Source: Streptococcus marmotae (GTDB taxonomy: Bacteria; Bacillota; Bacilli; Lactobacillales; Streptococcaceae). Taken from it: a stretch of 64,000 nucleotides of DNA. A program made the position numbers and the translations under genes. The notes beneath the pieces are model-generated. The model was not told where the DNA came from. It worked only from the letters and a program-made list of their open reading frames with translations, and made no database searches. This document shows positions 46,044 to 54,637 of this stretch, piece after piece. Each line of letters starts with the position of its first letter. Position 1 is the stretch's first letter. The DNA lies in NCBI RefSeq assembly GCF_001623565.1, contig NZ_CP015196.1:1943501-2007500 (forward strand). Direction: 5' to 3'.

Positions 46044-48043
46044 ATAATTTCAAAATCTCCTTTGATAATTTGAATTCGTTTTTTCATAATGGATCGATAA
46101 GATAACAAGATAATCACGAGAGCTACTACGCCATAAATGGCACTCAGCCCTAGCGCAAGAGGAGTCAGATTGGTCACAATACGGACTGCAACCATCGATA
46201 ATGTGAGGCACAGTAGCAAAGGTACGAAACAGCGAATCATTAGAAAAACAGGATGAACTGCTAGCATGTTATAAATAGCTACCTTTTTAGCTTGTCGCTT
46301 CATGATAATCACTACATACTCATAGATAATAAAGCATTGTGCAAGAAATAAAATGACCAGCGCTACTAAACTTCCTGTTAACTGGCTAACAATTTTATTT
46401 CGCTCGAGTAGTAGTTTTTCAGATACATTTGTCATACTCGAAAAATCCGTAATTTCTGACTGCTCTACTACATTTTGAATTTTTTCCTGCTTAAAGAGAG
46501 CATCACTTGCTATAGCAGAGAATCTGTGCAATAGGCTAGTATCATTAAATCGGTCAAAGTGCAATTCTACCAAAATAGCATCCGACTTTTCTTGTTGAGC
46601 AAATAATTCTTTCTCCGTCCCCTTATCGTTAAATAAAAAGTTTGTTTGGCGATCTGGAACTTCTTGAATGGCAAAATCCTTTGCTTTTATATCACTATAT
46701 TGGAACCATTCAAAATCAATTAATGCCAAGATACTCTCTAGTTGCCCCATAAAGGCATGAGGTACATATATTATCCCTACCGCATTTTTATGATGATCGG
46801 CATACTGATTTTGAGGATACAATTTCTTATTTTTTAAAATGACATTCTCATTCACATAGCGAATCGCACTGGCTACTTCTTCGTTGATACCGAGACGAAC
46901 CAATTCTTCTTTTACCATTTGAGGCACATATTGTAGTCGTTCGCCTGCAAAAAGAGAGGGTTTTGAATAGAGCATATCCTCGGTTTTAAACGATTGAATA
47001 AACCGTTTAAATTGTTCGGAATTTTCTTGTAAAAACGTACTATCAATTTGATTATTTTCATCGATATGAGAGCTTGCCGAATCAAACCATGTAATTGACG
47101 CAAAATCCTTTGCACTATCCCACTTTCCCAACACCTCAATATCACGAGCAGACTGCGAGAGGGTTCCAAAACTGTGATGCAGTGTCGTCGCAAAGATGAA
47201 GCTTGAAGCTCCAATCCCAACTAACCAGACAGTAACGATAAAGGCTGTCGCTGGTTTATTTTTCAAAATAGCATGTGGTCGCATCAGCCGGATATTCCAG
47301 CTAAACAGTAAGTGAATTATTGTTGTAATGACAAGGAGGATAGCTGTATTGATCCCCATCAATAAAACAAAACTTTTGACAAAAACATTGCTGATACTAC
47401 CTTGATAAAGAGAAAAAGCAACTACTGCAACTGCCAAGCTCAGCAATACGAATGAACCATCTAGCAGGAAATCGTTCGTACTTAATTTGTCAAAAAGTCC
47501 CAAACTTCGATAGATCATGGCCTTTTTCGCATACATTAACTTTACTGCTAATAAAATCAAGGCAAACACGAAAAAGAGTGTCCAAACAGCCAATGATCGT
47601 AGATTGGTAAACAAGAAGTAAACAGGAGTCAAATACCAGGGTAAGTCACCTGCTTGGTATATCAGACCAAACTGTTCCAGCTCTTTTCCAAAACTCTCTG
47701 GCACTGCTTTACTAACATAGTACATGCCCGATACATCATTCTTCATTAAAATAGATAAGTCTGTAACATAAATAGGGTCTTCTCCTATTGCTCCGAATAG
47801 AAATGTTTTTTCCTGTCCGCTAGTATCTAAAAATGGACGATAAATTTTAATCTTCTCATTCTTAGCTAAATCCTCAATTTTGGCAAAAACCTGCTGTTTG
47901 TCCAAGTCATTGGTGCTATTTCTTAGCGAAAAGGCTGCCTGAGCTGGATACTTGATATCATTTCCAAATTCCTTGACAGCCCCGATCGAAAGAAAGGATA
48001 GCAAACAAGTAAATAAGAAAATGACAGATACACGCCACTTCAT
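46040..48043 (-). CDS. DUF1430 bacteriocin-associated integral membrane protein (permease)
   Basis: 667 residues. One N-terminal helix, a large extracytoplasmic part, and FtsX-like membrane segments at about 155-175, 195-260, 265-290 and 560-660. This is the bacteriocin-associated integral membrane protein (DUF1430) family found with lactococcin-972-like peptides, working with the adjacent ATPase. AGGAGG lies before the ATG. A GAGGCTG/CAGCCTC hairpin separates it from the bacteriocin gene. Confidence 0.85.
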   Translation of the reverse strand: MKWRVSVIFLFTCLLSFLSIGAVKEFGNDIKYPAQAAFSLRNSTNDLDKQQVFAKIEDLAKNEKIKIYRPFLDTSGQEKTFLFGAIGEDPIYVTDLSILMKNDVSGMYYVSKAVPESFGKELEQFGLIYQAGDLPWYLTPVYFLFTNLRSLAVWTLFFVFALILLAVKLMYAKKAMIYRSLGLFDKLSTNDFLLDGSFVLLSLAVAVVAFSLYQGSISNVFVKSFVLLMGINTAILLVITTIIHLLFSWNIRLMRPHAILKNKPATAFIVTVWLVGIGASSFIFATTLHHSFGTLSQSARDIEVLGKWDSAKDFASITWFDSASSHIDENNQIDSTFLQENSEQFKRFIQSFKTEDMLYSKPSLFAGERLQYVPQMVKEELVRLGINEEVASAIRYVNENVILKNKKLYPQNQYADHHKNAVGIIYVPHAFMGQLESILALIDFEWFQYSDIKAKDFAIQEVPDRQTNFLFNDKGTEKELFAQQEKSDAILVELHFDRFNDTSLLHRFSAIASDALFKQEKIQNVVEQSEITDFSSMTNVSEKLLLERNKIVSQLTGSLVALVILFLAQCFIIYEYVVIIMKRQAKKVAIYNMLAVHPVFLMIRCFVPLLLCLTLSMVAVRIVTNLTPLALGLSAIYGVVALVIILLSYRSIMKKRIQIIKGDFEII

Positions 48044-48063
48044 ATATACCTCCTAAAAGAAAC

Positions 48064-48088
48064 GAGGCTGGATAACCTTCGCAGCCTC
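48064..48088 (-). terminator. Hairpin between bacteriocin and transporter genes
   Basis: GAGGCTG (48064-48070) pairs with CAGCCTC (48082-48088). On the minus strand it is followed by GTTTCTTTT, a weak T-tract, so a partial terminator or an mRNA-stabilising 3' structure is likely. Confidence 0.5.
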
Positions 48089-48176
48089 AATTCTCGTCAT
48101 ATATGTGATTTTTAGTTGGGATAGAATCCTGTCCATTTCTATCCTCAAGTTCACGCTACTTTTGTAGTTATCTTCA

Positions 48177-48509
48177 TTAAAAGTTATACCAACCATAAAA
48201 TGCTTTAGCTTGAACCCAAGTCCACTCCTTTACTGCACCAGCATATGCCCAGCCATAGTTCGCTTCAGCCCTACTCTTGATATTTCCCCAAAAGTCTGTC
48301 ACAGTCGCTCTACTGCCAAGTCGTGTATGGGCAGGAGCTTCTAGGTAGTAATTAGAATAGGCCCAATTTGTAGAGGTTACACCATACTCCCAAGTATCCT
48401 TATAGGTAGGATGAGGATACTCTGTAATGGCAGAAGCTTTTTCAGAACCAACTAAAAGTAAAGTGGAAAATAGTCCTACAGTAACTAAAAATTTGATATA
48501 TGATTTCAT
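48177..48509 (-). CDS. Lactococcin-972-family bacteriocin precursor
   Basis: 110 residues. Sec signal peptide with cleavage after A27 (ASA/ITEYP), mature part of 83 residues without cysteine. It is rich in Trp and Tyr with the family pattern: TWEYGVTSTNWAYSNYY near the start, a central S-R-A-T-V-T, and a W-Y-containing end (AKAFYGWYNF). Lactococcin 972 binds lipid II and blocks septum formation in related streptococci and lactococci. An agttACTATACT -10 (48550-48545) lies upstream, but the ribosome binding site is poor. The DUF1430/ABC genes follow; a divergent Rgg gene lies 284 bp upstream. Confidence 0.85.
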   Translation of the reverse strand: MKSYIKFLVTVGLFSTLLLVGSEKASAITEYPHPTYKDTWEYGVTSTNWAYSNYYLEAPAHTRLGSRATVTDFWGNIKSRAEANYGWAYAGAVKEWTWVQAKAFYGWYNF

Positions 48510-48618
48510 AATTTACATATAATAAATACCTAAATTACCCAACTAGTATAGTAACTTACAGTAACGTTATTCTATCATAAAACTATTGATAGACACCAAA
48601 ATGTTACGTTTTCCTACC

Positions 48619-48687
48619 TTAAAAAATTTCCCATAAAAATGGAAAAAATAATACAAATACTGAAAATAATAGCATATATCTTTTCAT
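48619..48687 (-). CDS. Short hydrophobic peptide gene (putative Rgg pheromone)
   Basis: An ATG-initiated frame of 22 codons. It begins MKRYMLLF, is almost wholly hydrophobic, and ends PFLWEIF with a single acidic residue near the C-terminus. GGAGG (48700-48696) sits eight bases before the ATG, the best ribosome binding site in this intergenic region. It lies between a divergent rgg-type gene and the bacteriocin gene that would follow it on the same strand, the topology of rgg/shp pairs. TTGACA (48761-48756) lies upstream, although the -10 (TATAGT) is at a long 20-bp spacing. The function is an inference from size, charge pattern and context. Confidence 0.6.
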   Translation of the reverse strand: MKRYMLLFSVFVLFFPFLWEIF

Positions 48688-48726
48688 AAAATCGACCTCC
48701 AACTTTTATTTTATTTTTTAATATGA

Positions 48727-48767
48727 TATACTATAAAAACTATATTTTCAAAAAATGTCAAGTTTTT
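48727..48767. promoter_or_regulatory. Divergent rgg / peptide promoter region
   Basis: On +, TGATATACT (48724-48732) is an extended -10 for the regulator. On -, TTGACA (48761-48756) is a -35 for the peptide gene. AAAAACT (48735-48741) and AGTTTTT (48761-48767) form an inverted repeat across the shared region and could be the regulator's binding site. Confidence 0.5.
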
Positions 48768-48792
48768 CTACTTTATAGCAGGAGGTGGTCGT

Positions 48793-49668
48793 ATGAGATG
48801 GGACATTGGGAAAGTATATAAGGAAATTCGGAAAAGCAAGGGACTTTCCCAAAAAGCTGTTGTTGGCAATGATATCAGCAGACAAAGTCTGATTAGCTTT
48901 GAAAAAGGGGAGAGCACACCCCGTTATGAAACTATGGAATATTTACTCAGGCAAATTGATATGAGTTTCGCTGAATTTGAGTACATTTGTAACCAATATC
49001 AACCGAGCTTGAGGCAAGAAATTTACATCGATTTTATCAATTTGCTACACTCTTCTAAACAAGACGCATTTCAAGATGTTTTACAAAAATGTGAAATATA
49101 CTTGAAGGCTAATCATGATATTCCAATCCAGCGTTTAGCCGATATGCTTCAAGTTGTTTATTATGTCAAACAAAATGGAATCAATTCTTTTTCTACTGAT
49201 ATAAGCATAATCTCTGAAAAACTATGGAAAGACTTAGAAAAACAAGATACGTGGTACAGAAATGACTTAAGGATTTTAAATGCTATCCTCTACCATTTCC
49301 CGTTGGAAACTGTTCATTTAATGACGGACAAAATTTTAGAGACCTTAGAAAAGTATAAAGATTATGAGAATATTCATAACCTAAAACTAGTCCTACTTGG
49401 AAATTTATCTACCATTTACCTCTACCACTCTCAAATGGACGAATGCAGTCGGATTTTGCGCATTATTCTTCCTTTAGCAAAACAGCAAAAGCGATATGAT
49501 AAGGTTGCCTTTACTCATATTCGACTTGGAATTTGTCTACAAGATGATGAGGGGATCAAAAAAGGCCTCACTTTATTAGAGGCAATTGAAGAAAATGAAC
49601 TTCTCGCATTAGCCAAAGAAGAAATAGAAAAATTTGCACAGACTAGTCCAGATAAAAAGAACATATGA
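48793..49668 (+). CDS. Rgg/MutR-family transcriptional regulator
   Basis: 291 residues. N-terminal helix-turn-helix (about 6-60: GLSQKAVVGNDISRQSLISFEKGE) followed by an all-helical TPR-like C-terminal domain (about 75-285), the RRNPP layout that binds imported peptide pheromones. GGAGGTGG precedes the ATG. It is divergent from the short hydrophobic peptide and bacteriocin genes, so it most likely controls them. No cysteine or other feature suggests a redox role. Confidence 0.88.
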   Translation: MRWDIGKVYKEIRKSKGLSQKAVVGNDISRQSLISFEKGESTPRYETMEYLLRQIDMSFAEFEYICNQYQPSLRQEIYIDFINLLHSSKQDAFQDVLQKCEIYLKANHDIPIQRLADMLQVVYYVKQNGINSFSTDISIISEKLWKDLEKQDTWYRNDLRILNAILYHFPLETVHLMTDKILETLEKYKDYENIHNLKLVLLGNLSTIYLYHSQMDECSRILRIILPLAKQQKRYDKVAFTHIRLGICLQDDEGIKKGLTLLEAIEENELLALAKEEIEKFAQTSPDKKNI

Positions 49669-49704
49669 AATCGCCCATTGGCTAGCTTCATATGTTCTTT
49701 TTTT
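49655..49704. terminator. Bidirectional terminator between rgg and potD
   Basis: AAAGAACATATGAA (49656-49669) pairs with TTCATATGTTCTTT (49687-49700), with T-run on + and A-rich start for the - strand. It overlaps the rgg stop codon. Confidence 0.85.
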
Positions 49705-50773
49705 ATTTCCGGTACATTTTAAACTGGAGATAGAGATCATTGTAGTCACCTAGGAGTTTGCGACCGAGGTTATCGTAGACTTCTAGGTTTTTCAAGGTTT
49801 CTTCTGAAGGGTAAAATGCTTTATCGTTTTTGACTTCGTCTGGCAACATTTCCTTGGCCTTAGTATTTGGTGTTGCGTAACCGATATACAAGGCATTTTG
49901 ATAGGCATTTTCTGGACGGAGCATAAAGTTGATAAAGGCATAGGCACCTTCAATATTTTTTGCAGTTTTTGGAATGACCATATTATCAAACCAAAGATTT
50001 GAACCTTTTGACGGTACGACATAATGCAAGTTTTCGTTACCATCTAGCATTTCCCTAGCTTCCCCTGAGAAACTCACAGCAATAGCAGCTGCATCTTGGA
50101 TCATGTAACCTTTGATTTCATCAGAAACAATCGCTTTGATATTAGGAGTCAATTCGTACAAGTAATCCGCTGCTTTTTCCAGCTCGTCTTTGTTACGAGA
50201 ATTGAGACTGTAGCCAAGGGTCTGAAGACCAATGCCCATTCCCTCACGAGCACCATCTACCAACATGATATTGTCACGGTATTCTTCTGACCACAAATCT
50301 TCCCATTCCTTGGGAGGATTGTTAACCATGGTTTCATTATAGACGATTCCCAAAGTTCCCCAGAAGTAAGGAATGGAGTAATCATTGTTTTTATCAAAGC
50401 TCAAGCCTAGAAACTTCGGATCGATATTTTCAAGCCCCTTGATTTTTTTCTTGTCGAGCTTGACCAGCAGATGTTCATCCATCATCTTAGAAATCATGTA
50501 CTCAGACGGAATGGTCAAGTCATAGGTTGTTCCACCTTGGTGAATCTTGGTATACATGGCTTCGTTCGAATCAAAGGTCTGGTAATCGACTTTTATGCCT
50601 GTTTCTTCTGTAAACTTGTCTAAAAGTTCAGGATCGATATAGTCTCCCCAGTTGTAAATGACTAATTTTTCTGTCGTTCCCTCATTAGATTGACTTTCTA
50701 ATTGATGACTAATACCAAAGAGAGCAAGAATAATCACGATAATACCGATTAAAAAAGAATACAATCGTTTCAT
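49703..50773 (-). CDS. potD: Spermidine/putrescine-binding protein
   Basis: A 356-residue extracellular solute-binding protein. N-terminal hydrophobic anchor (about 5-23) without a lipobox Cys, then the polyamine-binding fold beginning KLVIYNWGDYIDPELL, typical of PotD, with SEYMISKMM and WGTLGIVYNE segments. It delivers polyamines to PotABC. Last gene of murB-potABCD; its ATG overlaps the potC stop by 1 bp. Confidence 0.95.
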   Translation of the reverse strand: MKRLYSFLIGIIVIILALFGISHQLESQSNEGTTEKLVIYNWGDYIDPELLDKFTEETGIKVDYQTFDSNEAMYTKIHQGGTTYDLTIPSEYMISKMMDEHLLVKLDKKKIKGLENIDPKFLGLSFDKNNDYSIPYFWGTLGIVYNETMVNNPPKEWEDLWSEEYRDNIMLVDGAREGMGIGLQTLGYSLNSRNKDELEKAADYLYELTPNIKAIVSDEIKGYMIQDAAAIAVSFSGEAREMLDGNENLHYVVPSKGSNLWFDNMVIPKTAKNIEGAYAFINFMLRPENAYQNALYIGYATPNTKAKEMLPDEVKNDKAFYPSEETLKNLEVYDNLGRKLLGDYNDLYLQFKMYRK

Positions 50774-51546
50774 TAGCTAGCCTCCTTTTCACGTGAAATG
50801 AAATAATAGCCCACTACCAATAAGATACTAAACAAAAAGACTAGGGTTGATAGGGCATTGATTTCAAGGGAAATGCCCTGACGAGCACGTGAGTAAATCT
50901 CAACAGAAAGGTTGGAATAGCCATTTCCTGTTACAAAGAACGTCACGGCAAAATCATCTAATGAATAGGTAAAGGCCATAAAGTAACCGGCGATAATGGC
51001 TGGTGTCAAATAGGGCAACATGATTTCCTTGAGCATTTGGAATTGACTAGCCCCCAAATCATAGGCTGCAAGCACCATATCATCATTCATTTCCTTGAGT
51101 CGTGGTAAAACCATCAGAACAACGATTGGAATCGAAAAAGCCACATGACTCAAAAGAACAGAGACAAATCCAAGTTGGAAGCCAATCACGGTAAAGAGAA
51201 TCAGGAAGCTCGCCCCAATCATCACATCTGGTGCTACCATCAGGATATTATTGAGGGACAATAAAGTGTTCTGCCATTTTTGCTTGCTTTGATAGATATA
51301 AATGGCTCCAAAGGTTCCGATAACTGTTGCAATCAAGGAACTAAGAAAGGCCAATAGGAAGGTTTGAGCTAAAATCAGCATCAAACGACTATCACCCAAC
51401 ATAGAGGCAAAATATTCCGTAGTGAAACCTGTAAATCCATTCATATCACCGCCTTCATTAAAAGCATAGGCAATCAGATAAAAAATCGGAAGATACAAAA
51501 CAAGGAAGGTAATGGTGAGGTAAACTTTTCCAAATTTTTTCATCAT
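50773..51546 (-). CDS. potC: Spermidine/putrescine ABC transporter permease PotC
   Basis: 257 residues with six membrane segments and the inner-membrane permease EAA motif (MVLAAYDLGASQFQMLKEIMLP, about 155-176). It forms the channel with PotB. AGAGGAAGAA precedes two tandem ATGs (51546, 51543); I use the first, which overlaps the potB stop as ATGA. The open frame continues upstream to 51570 but overlaps the ribosome binding site. Confidence 0.94.
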   Translation of the reverse strand: MMKKFGKVYLTITFLVLYLPIFYLIAYAFNEGGDMNGFTGFTTEYFASMLGDSRLMLILAQTFLLAFLSSLIATVIGTFGAIYIYQSKQKWQNTLLSLNNILMVAPDVMIGASFLILFTVIGFQLGFVSVLLSHVAFSIPIVVLMVLPRLKEMNDDMVLAAYDLGASQFQMLKEIMLPYLTPAIIAGYFMAFTYSLDDFAVTFFVTGNGYSNLSVEIYSRARQGISLEINALSTLVFLFSILLVVGYYFISREKEAS

Positions 51547-52343
51547 TTCTTCCTCTCTTTCGTTAGCCACATGGTCAGAAGCATGGCCAAAATTAAGACC
51601 ACACCTACGGTCGAACCCATTCCCTGATTTTGAGTTGTTAGGAAATGTTGTTCAATCGCTGTTCCAAGTGTAATGACACGATTTCCACCAATCAAACGGG
51701 TCAGCATGAACAAACTCAAACTTGGAATAAAGACAGCTTGAACCCCACTTCTGACCCCATTCATAGAGAGAGGAAAAATAACTTTTGTAAAGGTTTGCCA
51801 AGAACTAGCACCCAAATCACGACTGGCATAGATGAGATTTTGATCCAAATCATCCAAAGCATTGAAAATCGGTAAAATCATAAAAGGAATTTCAATGTAG
51901 CTTGCAACCGTGATAAAAGAAAAGTCCGTAAAGAGAATCTGCTGCGTTCCCAAGCCTAGAAAACTCAAAAATTGATTGATTGACCCGTGTTGGCCAAAAA
52001 TTCCAATAAAAGCATAAGCTTTCAAGAGCAAATTCACCCAAGTCGGTAAAATAATCAACATCAACCAGAGCTGCTTGTGTTTTAACTGAGTGAGAAAAAA
52101 AGCAGTTGGATAGCTAATCACTAAGGTCACGAAGGTAATAATCCCTGCATAGAGAATCGAGTTCATACTCATCCGCAAATAGGTCATGTTGGGCGAGTTG
52201 AAATAGGTCTGGTAATTCGCCAAGGTAAAATGCCCATCGATCCCCAAAAATGATTTGTAAATAATCATGGCAACAGGCGCCAAGACAAACAAGGCAATCC
52301 AAAGGGCATAAGGAAGAACGAATAAGCTAGAGGTTTTCTTCAT
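51543..52343 (-). CDS. potB: Spermidine/putrescine ABC transporter permease PotB
   Basis: 266 residues with six membrane segments; EAA motif [20 protein letters not shown] (about 172-191). It pairs with PotC. The ATG at 52343 lies inside the end of potA (17-bp overlap) with GAGGAGGAACGAA as ribosome binding site, so the two are translationally coupled. Confidence 0.94.
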   Translation of the reverse strand: MKKTSSLFVLPYALWIALFVLAPVAMIIYKSFLGIDGHFTLANYQTYFNSPNMTYLRMSMNSILYAGIITFVTLVISYPTAFFLTQLKHKQLWLMLIILPTWVNLLLKAYAFIGIFGQHGSINQFLSFLGLGTQQILFTDFSFITVASYIEIPFMILPIFNALDDLDQNLIYASRDLGASSWQTFTKVIFPLSMNGVRSGVQAVFIPSLSLFMLTRLIGGNRVITLGTAIEQHFLTTQNQGMGSTVGVVLILAMLLTMWLTKERKK

Positions 52344-53481
52344 TTCGTTCCTCCTCAATCGCATTGATCAAGCCATCTTCGACTTCTTCAACTTCCACGT
52401 ATTCTTCAATACGGGCATCAAACTCTTCTTCGGTTTCATTGAGGCGCATGATATGAATATCTTCTGGTTCAAAGTCTAGTCCAATCACCTCGCCTTCAAT
52501 CGCCTTACGGGTCGAATGAATCATCCACTCATTGCCCAAATCATCATAGGCGATAATTTCATAGTGAACCCCACGAAAGAGTTGGGTATCCACCTTAACC
52601 TTTAATTTTCCTTCTTCTGGCAAGGTAATTTGCAAGTCTTCTGGACGAATGACCACCTGAACCTGCTCATTTGGCTTCATCCCTCCGTCCACTGCTTCAA
52701 ACCGCTTACCGTTAAATTCGACCAAGTAGTCTTCAATCATGCGACCTGAAATGATATTGGATTCCCCGATAAAGGTCGCAACAAAATGATTGATTGGCTC
52801 ATCATAAATATCAACTGGTGTCCCTGATTGGACAATCTCGCCTTCATTCATGACAAAAATCCAATCACTCATGGCTAGTGCTTCTTCCTGATCGTGCGTG
52901 ACAAAGACAAAGGTAATGCCAAGTCGTTGCTGCAACTCACGCAGTTCATACTGCATATCAGTTCGCAATTTCAAATCAAGGGCTGACAAGGGTTCATCTA
53001 GCAAGACCACTCGTGGTTCATTGATAATGGCGCGTGCAATGGCCACCCGCTGGCGTTGCCCACCAGATAACTTTTGAATCGCACGTTTTTCATATCCTGC
53101 CAAACGAACCATTTTCAAGACTTCTGTTACCCGTTGTTCAATTTCTTCCTTAGGGATTTTTCGTAATTTAAGGGGAAAAGCCACGTTTTCAAATACAGTC
53201 ATGTGTGGAAAGAGCGCATAGGACTGAAAGACTGTATGGACATCACGTTTATTGGTTGGTACATCGTTGATTCGCTCACCATCCAGATAAATATCACCAG
53301 AAGTCGCATCTAAGAGCCCAGCGATAATATTTAAAATCGTTGATTTACCTGAACCAGAAGCTCCTAAGAGGGTATAAAATTTCCCTTCTTCCAATTCAAA
53401 GCTAATATCTTTTAACACAACTGTTCCACTGTCTTCAAATACCTTTGAAACGTTCTTAAATTCGATGATTGGTTTCTTCAA
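52327..53481 (-). CDS. potA: Spermidine/putrescine ABC transporter ATPase PotA
   Basis: 384 residues. Walker [10 protein letters not shown] (about 37-45), signature LSGGQRQR, Walker B VVLLDEP, switch His in THDQ, then a C-terminal TOBE regulatory domain (about 240-355) and an unusually acidic tail (many Glu, ending EERNEENL). It energises polyamine uptake. Gap of 148 bp to murB upstream, with no clear promoter of its own. Confidence 0.95.
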   Translation of the reverse strand: MKKPIIEFKNVSKVFEDSGTVVLKDISFELEEGKFYTLLGASGSGKSTILNIIAGLLDATSGDIYLDGERINDVPTNKRDVHTVFQSYALFPHMTVFENVAFPLKLRKIPKEEIEQRVTEVLKMVRLAGYEKRAIQKLSGGQRQRVAIARAIINEPRVVLLDEPLSALDLKLRTDMQYELRELQQRLGITFVFVTHDQEEALAMSDWIFVMNEGEIVQSGTPVDIYDEPINHFVATFIGESNIISGRMIEDYLVEFNGKRFEAVDGGMKPNEQVQVVIRPEDLQITLPEEGKLKVKVDTQLFRGVHYEIIAYDDLGNEWMIHSTRKAIEGEVIGLDFEPEDIHIMRLNETEEEFDARIEEYVEVEEVEDGLINAIEEERNEENL

Positions 53482-53629
53482 TTCTCATAAATTCCTTCTT
53501 TATATGGATTACAGATTAGAGGCTCTGTTAGGCCTTTTCTGACTCTAAGGCATGATAACTACCTTCTATACTACCGGCTACGATAGGCTTCACCTCCCTT
53601 ACTGTTTAAAATGCTTTATTTTTATTTCC

Positions 53630-54532
53630 TTAGTCTAAAGAATCACCTAAAATCCGTACTTCCCGCTCTAGGGTTACTCCAGAATGCTGGTTGACCTTAT
53701 CAATCACATAGGCTACTAGGTCTTCGTAATCCTGTGCTGTCCCATTTTTGACATTCACCATGAAGCCTGCATGTTTTTCAGATACTTCAACACCACCGAT
53801 GCGATGACCTTTCAAGCCAGCCTCCATAATTAATTGACCCGCAAAATGCCCCAAAGGACGTTTAAAAACTGAACCACATGACGGATATTCCAAGGGTTGT
53901 TTTAACTCACGTAAATGAGTCAAGCGTTCCATTTCTTGCTGAATAGCCGTATGATTCCCAGGTTTTAAGGCGAATTTTGCAGATAAAACAATCGCTCCAT
54001 TTTCTTGCAGAATGGACGAACGATAGCCAAATGTCAAAGCCCGAGCATCCAGCGTTTCCACATAGCCTTTCGGTGTTAAAATTTGAGCAGAAACCAAAAT
54101 ATGGGCAATCTCTCCACCATAAGCACCCGCATTCATAAAGACTGCTCCGCCAATACTTCCAGGAATCCCACAAGCAAACTCAAAACCTGATAAGGAATGG
54201 TGGGCTGCAACCTGAGTTGTCTGAATCAAATTAGCTCCTGCTTCTGCTTCAATCGTATAGCCTGAAACAGTAATGCTATTTAGCTTGTCCATGCGGATCA
54301 CAAAGCCACGAATTCCTCCATCACGAACAATGATATTACTTGAGTTTCCTAATACCATCCAAGGAATCTTTTCCTCATTGGCAAAGGTTACAATCCGTAC
54401 CAGCTCATAGCGATTCCGAGGAAAGGCTAAATAATCAACCTTTCCCCCGACTTTTGTATAGGTATATTCTTTTAAAGGCTCATCAAATCGAATATCGATT
54501 TCAGCCAAAGTTGTTCTTATTTTTTCTTTCAT
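53630..54532 (-). CDS. murB: UDP-N-acetylenolpyruvoylglucosamine reductase
   Basis: A 300-residue FAD enzyme completing UDP-MurNAc synthesis for peptidoglycan. FAD-binding [16 protein letters not shown] (about 61-76), catalytic Ser in [11 protein letters not shown] (about 222-232), and the C-terminal [10 protein letters not shown] with the proton-donating Glu. Type II MurB (no extra loop). The start is uncertain between 54532 (used, GAGAG upstream) and 54544. Its linkage to potABCD is conserved in streptococci. A TGGTATAAT promoter lies at 54572-54564. Confidence 0.94.
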   Translation of the reverse strand: MKEKIRTTLAEIDIRFDEPLKEYTYTKVGGKVDYLAFPRNRYELVRIVTFANEEKIPWMVLGNSSNIIVRDGGIRGFVIRMDKLNSITVSGYTIEAEAGANLIQTTQVAAHHSLSGFEFACGIPGSIGGAVFMNAGAYGGEIAHILVSAQILTPKGYVETLDARALTFGYRSSILQENGAIVLSAKFALKPGNHTAIQQEMERLTHLRELKQPLEYPSCGSVFKRPLGHFAGQLIMEAGLKGHRIGGVEVSEKHAGFMVNVKNGTAQDYEDLVAYVIDKVNQHSGVTLEREVRILGDSLD

Positions 54533-54593
54533 CCTAACTCTCATTTCAAACTACATTCAGTCCATTATACCAAAAATCCCAGTAGAAAACGAT

Positions 54594-54632
54594 AAAAAAA
54601 GGAACAAAAGGAGAATTTCCCTGTTCCTTTTT
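54594..54632 (-). terminator. Original terminator downstream of thrB
   Basis: AAAAAGGAACA (about 54596-54606) pairs with TGTTCCTTTTT (54622-54632), with a T-run on the minus strand. The IS30-family element now lies between thrB and this hairpin. Confidence 0.75.
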
Positions 54633-54637
54633 GAAAA

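Noticed and set aside
53528..53593. 21-codon GTG-started ORF between murB and potA
   Set aside because: The GGAGG overlaps the GTG, so it cannot act as its ribosome binding site; no support for translation.
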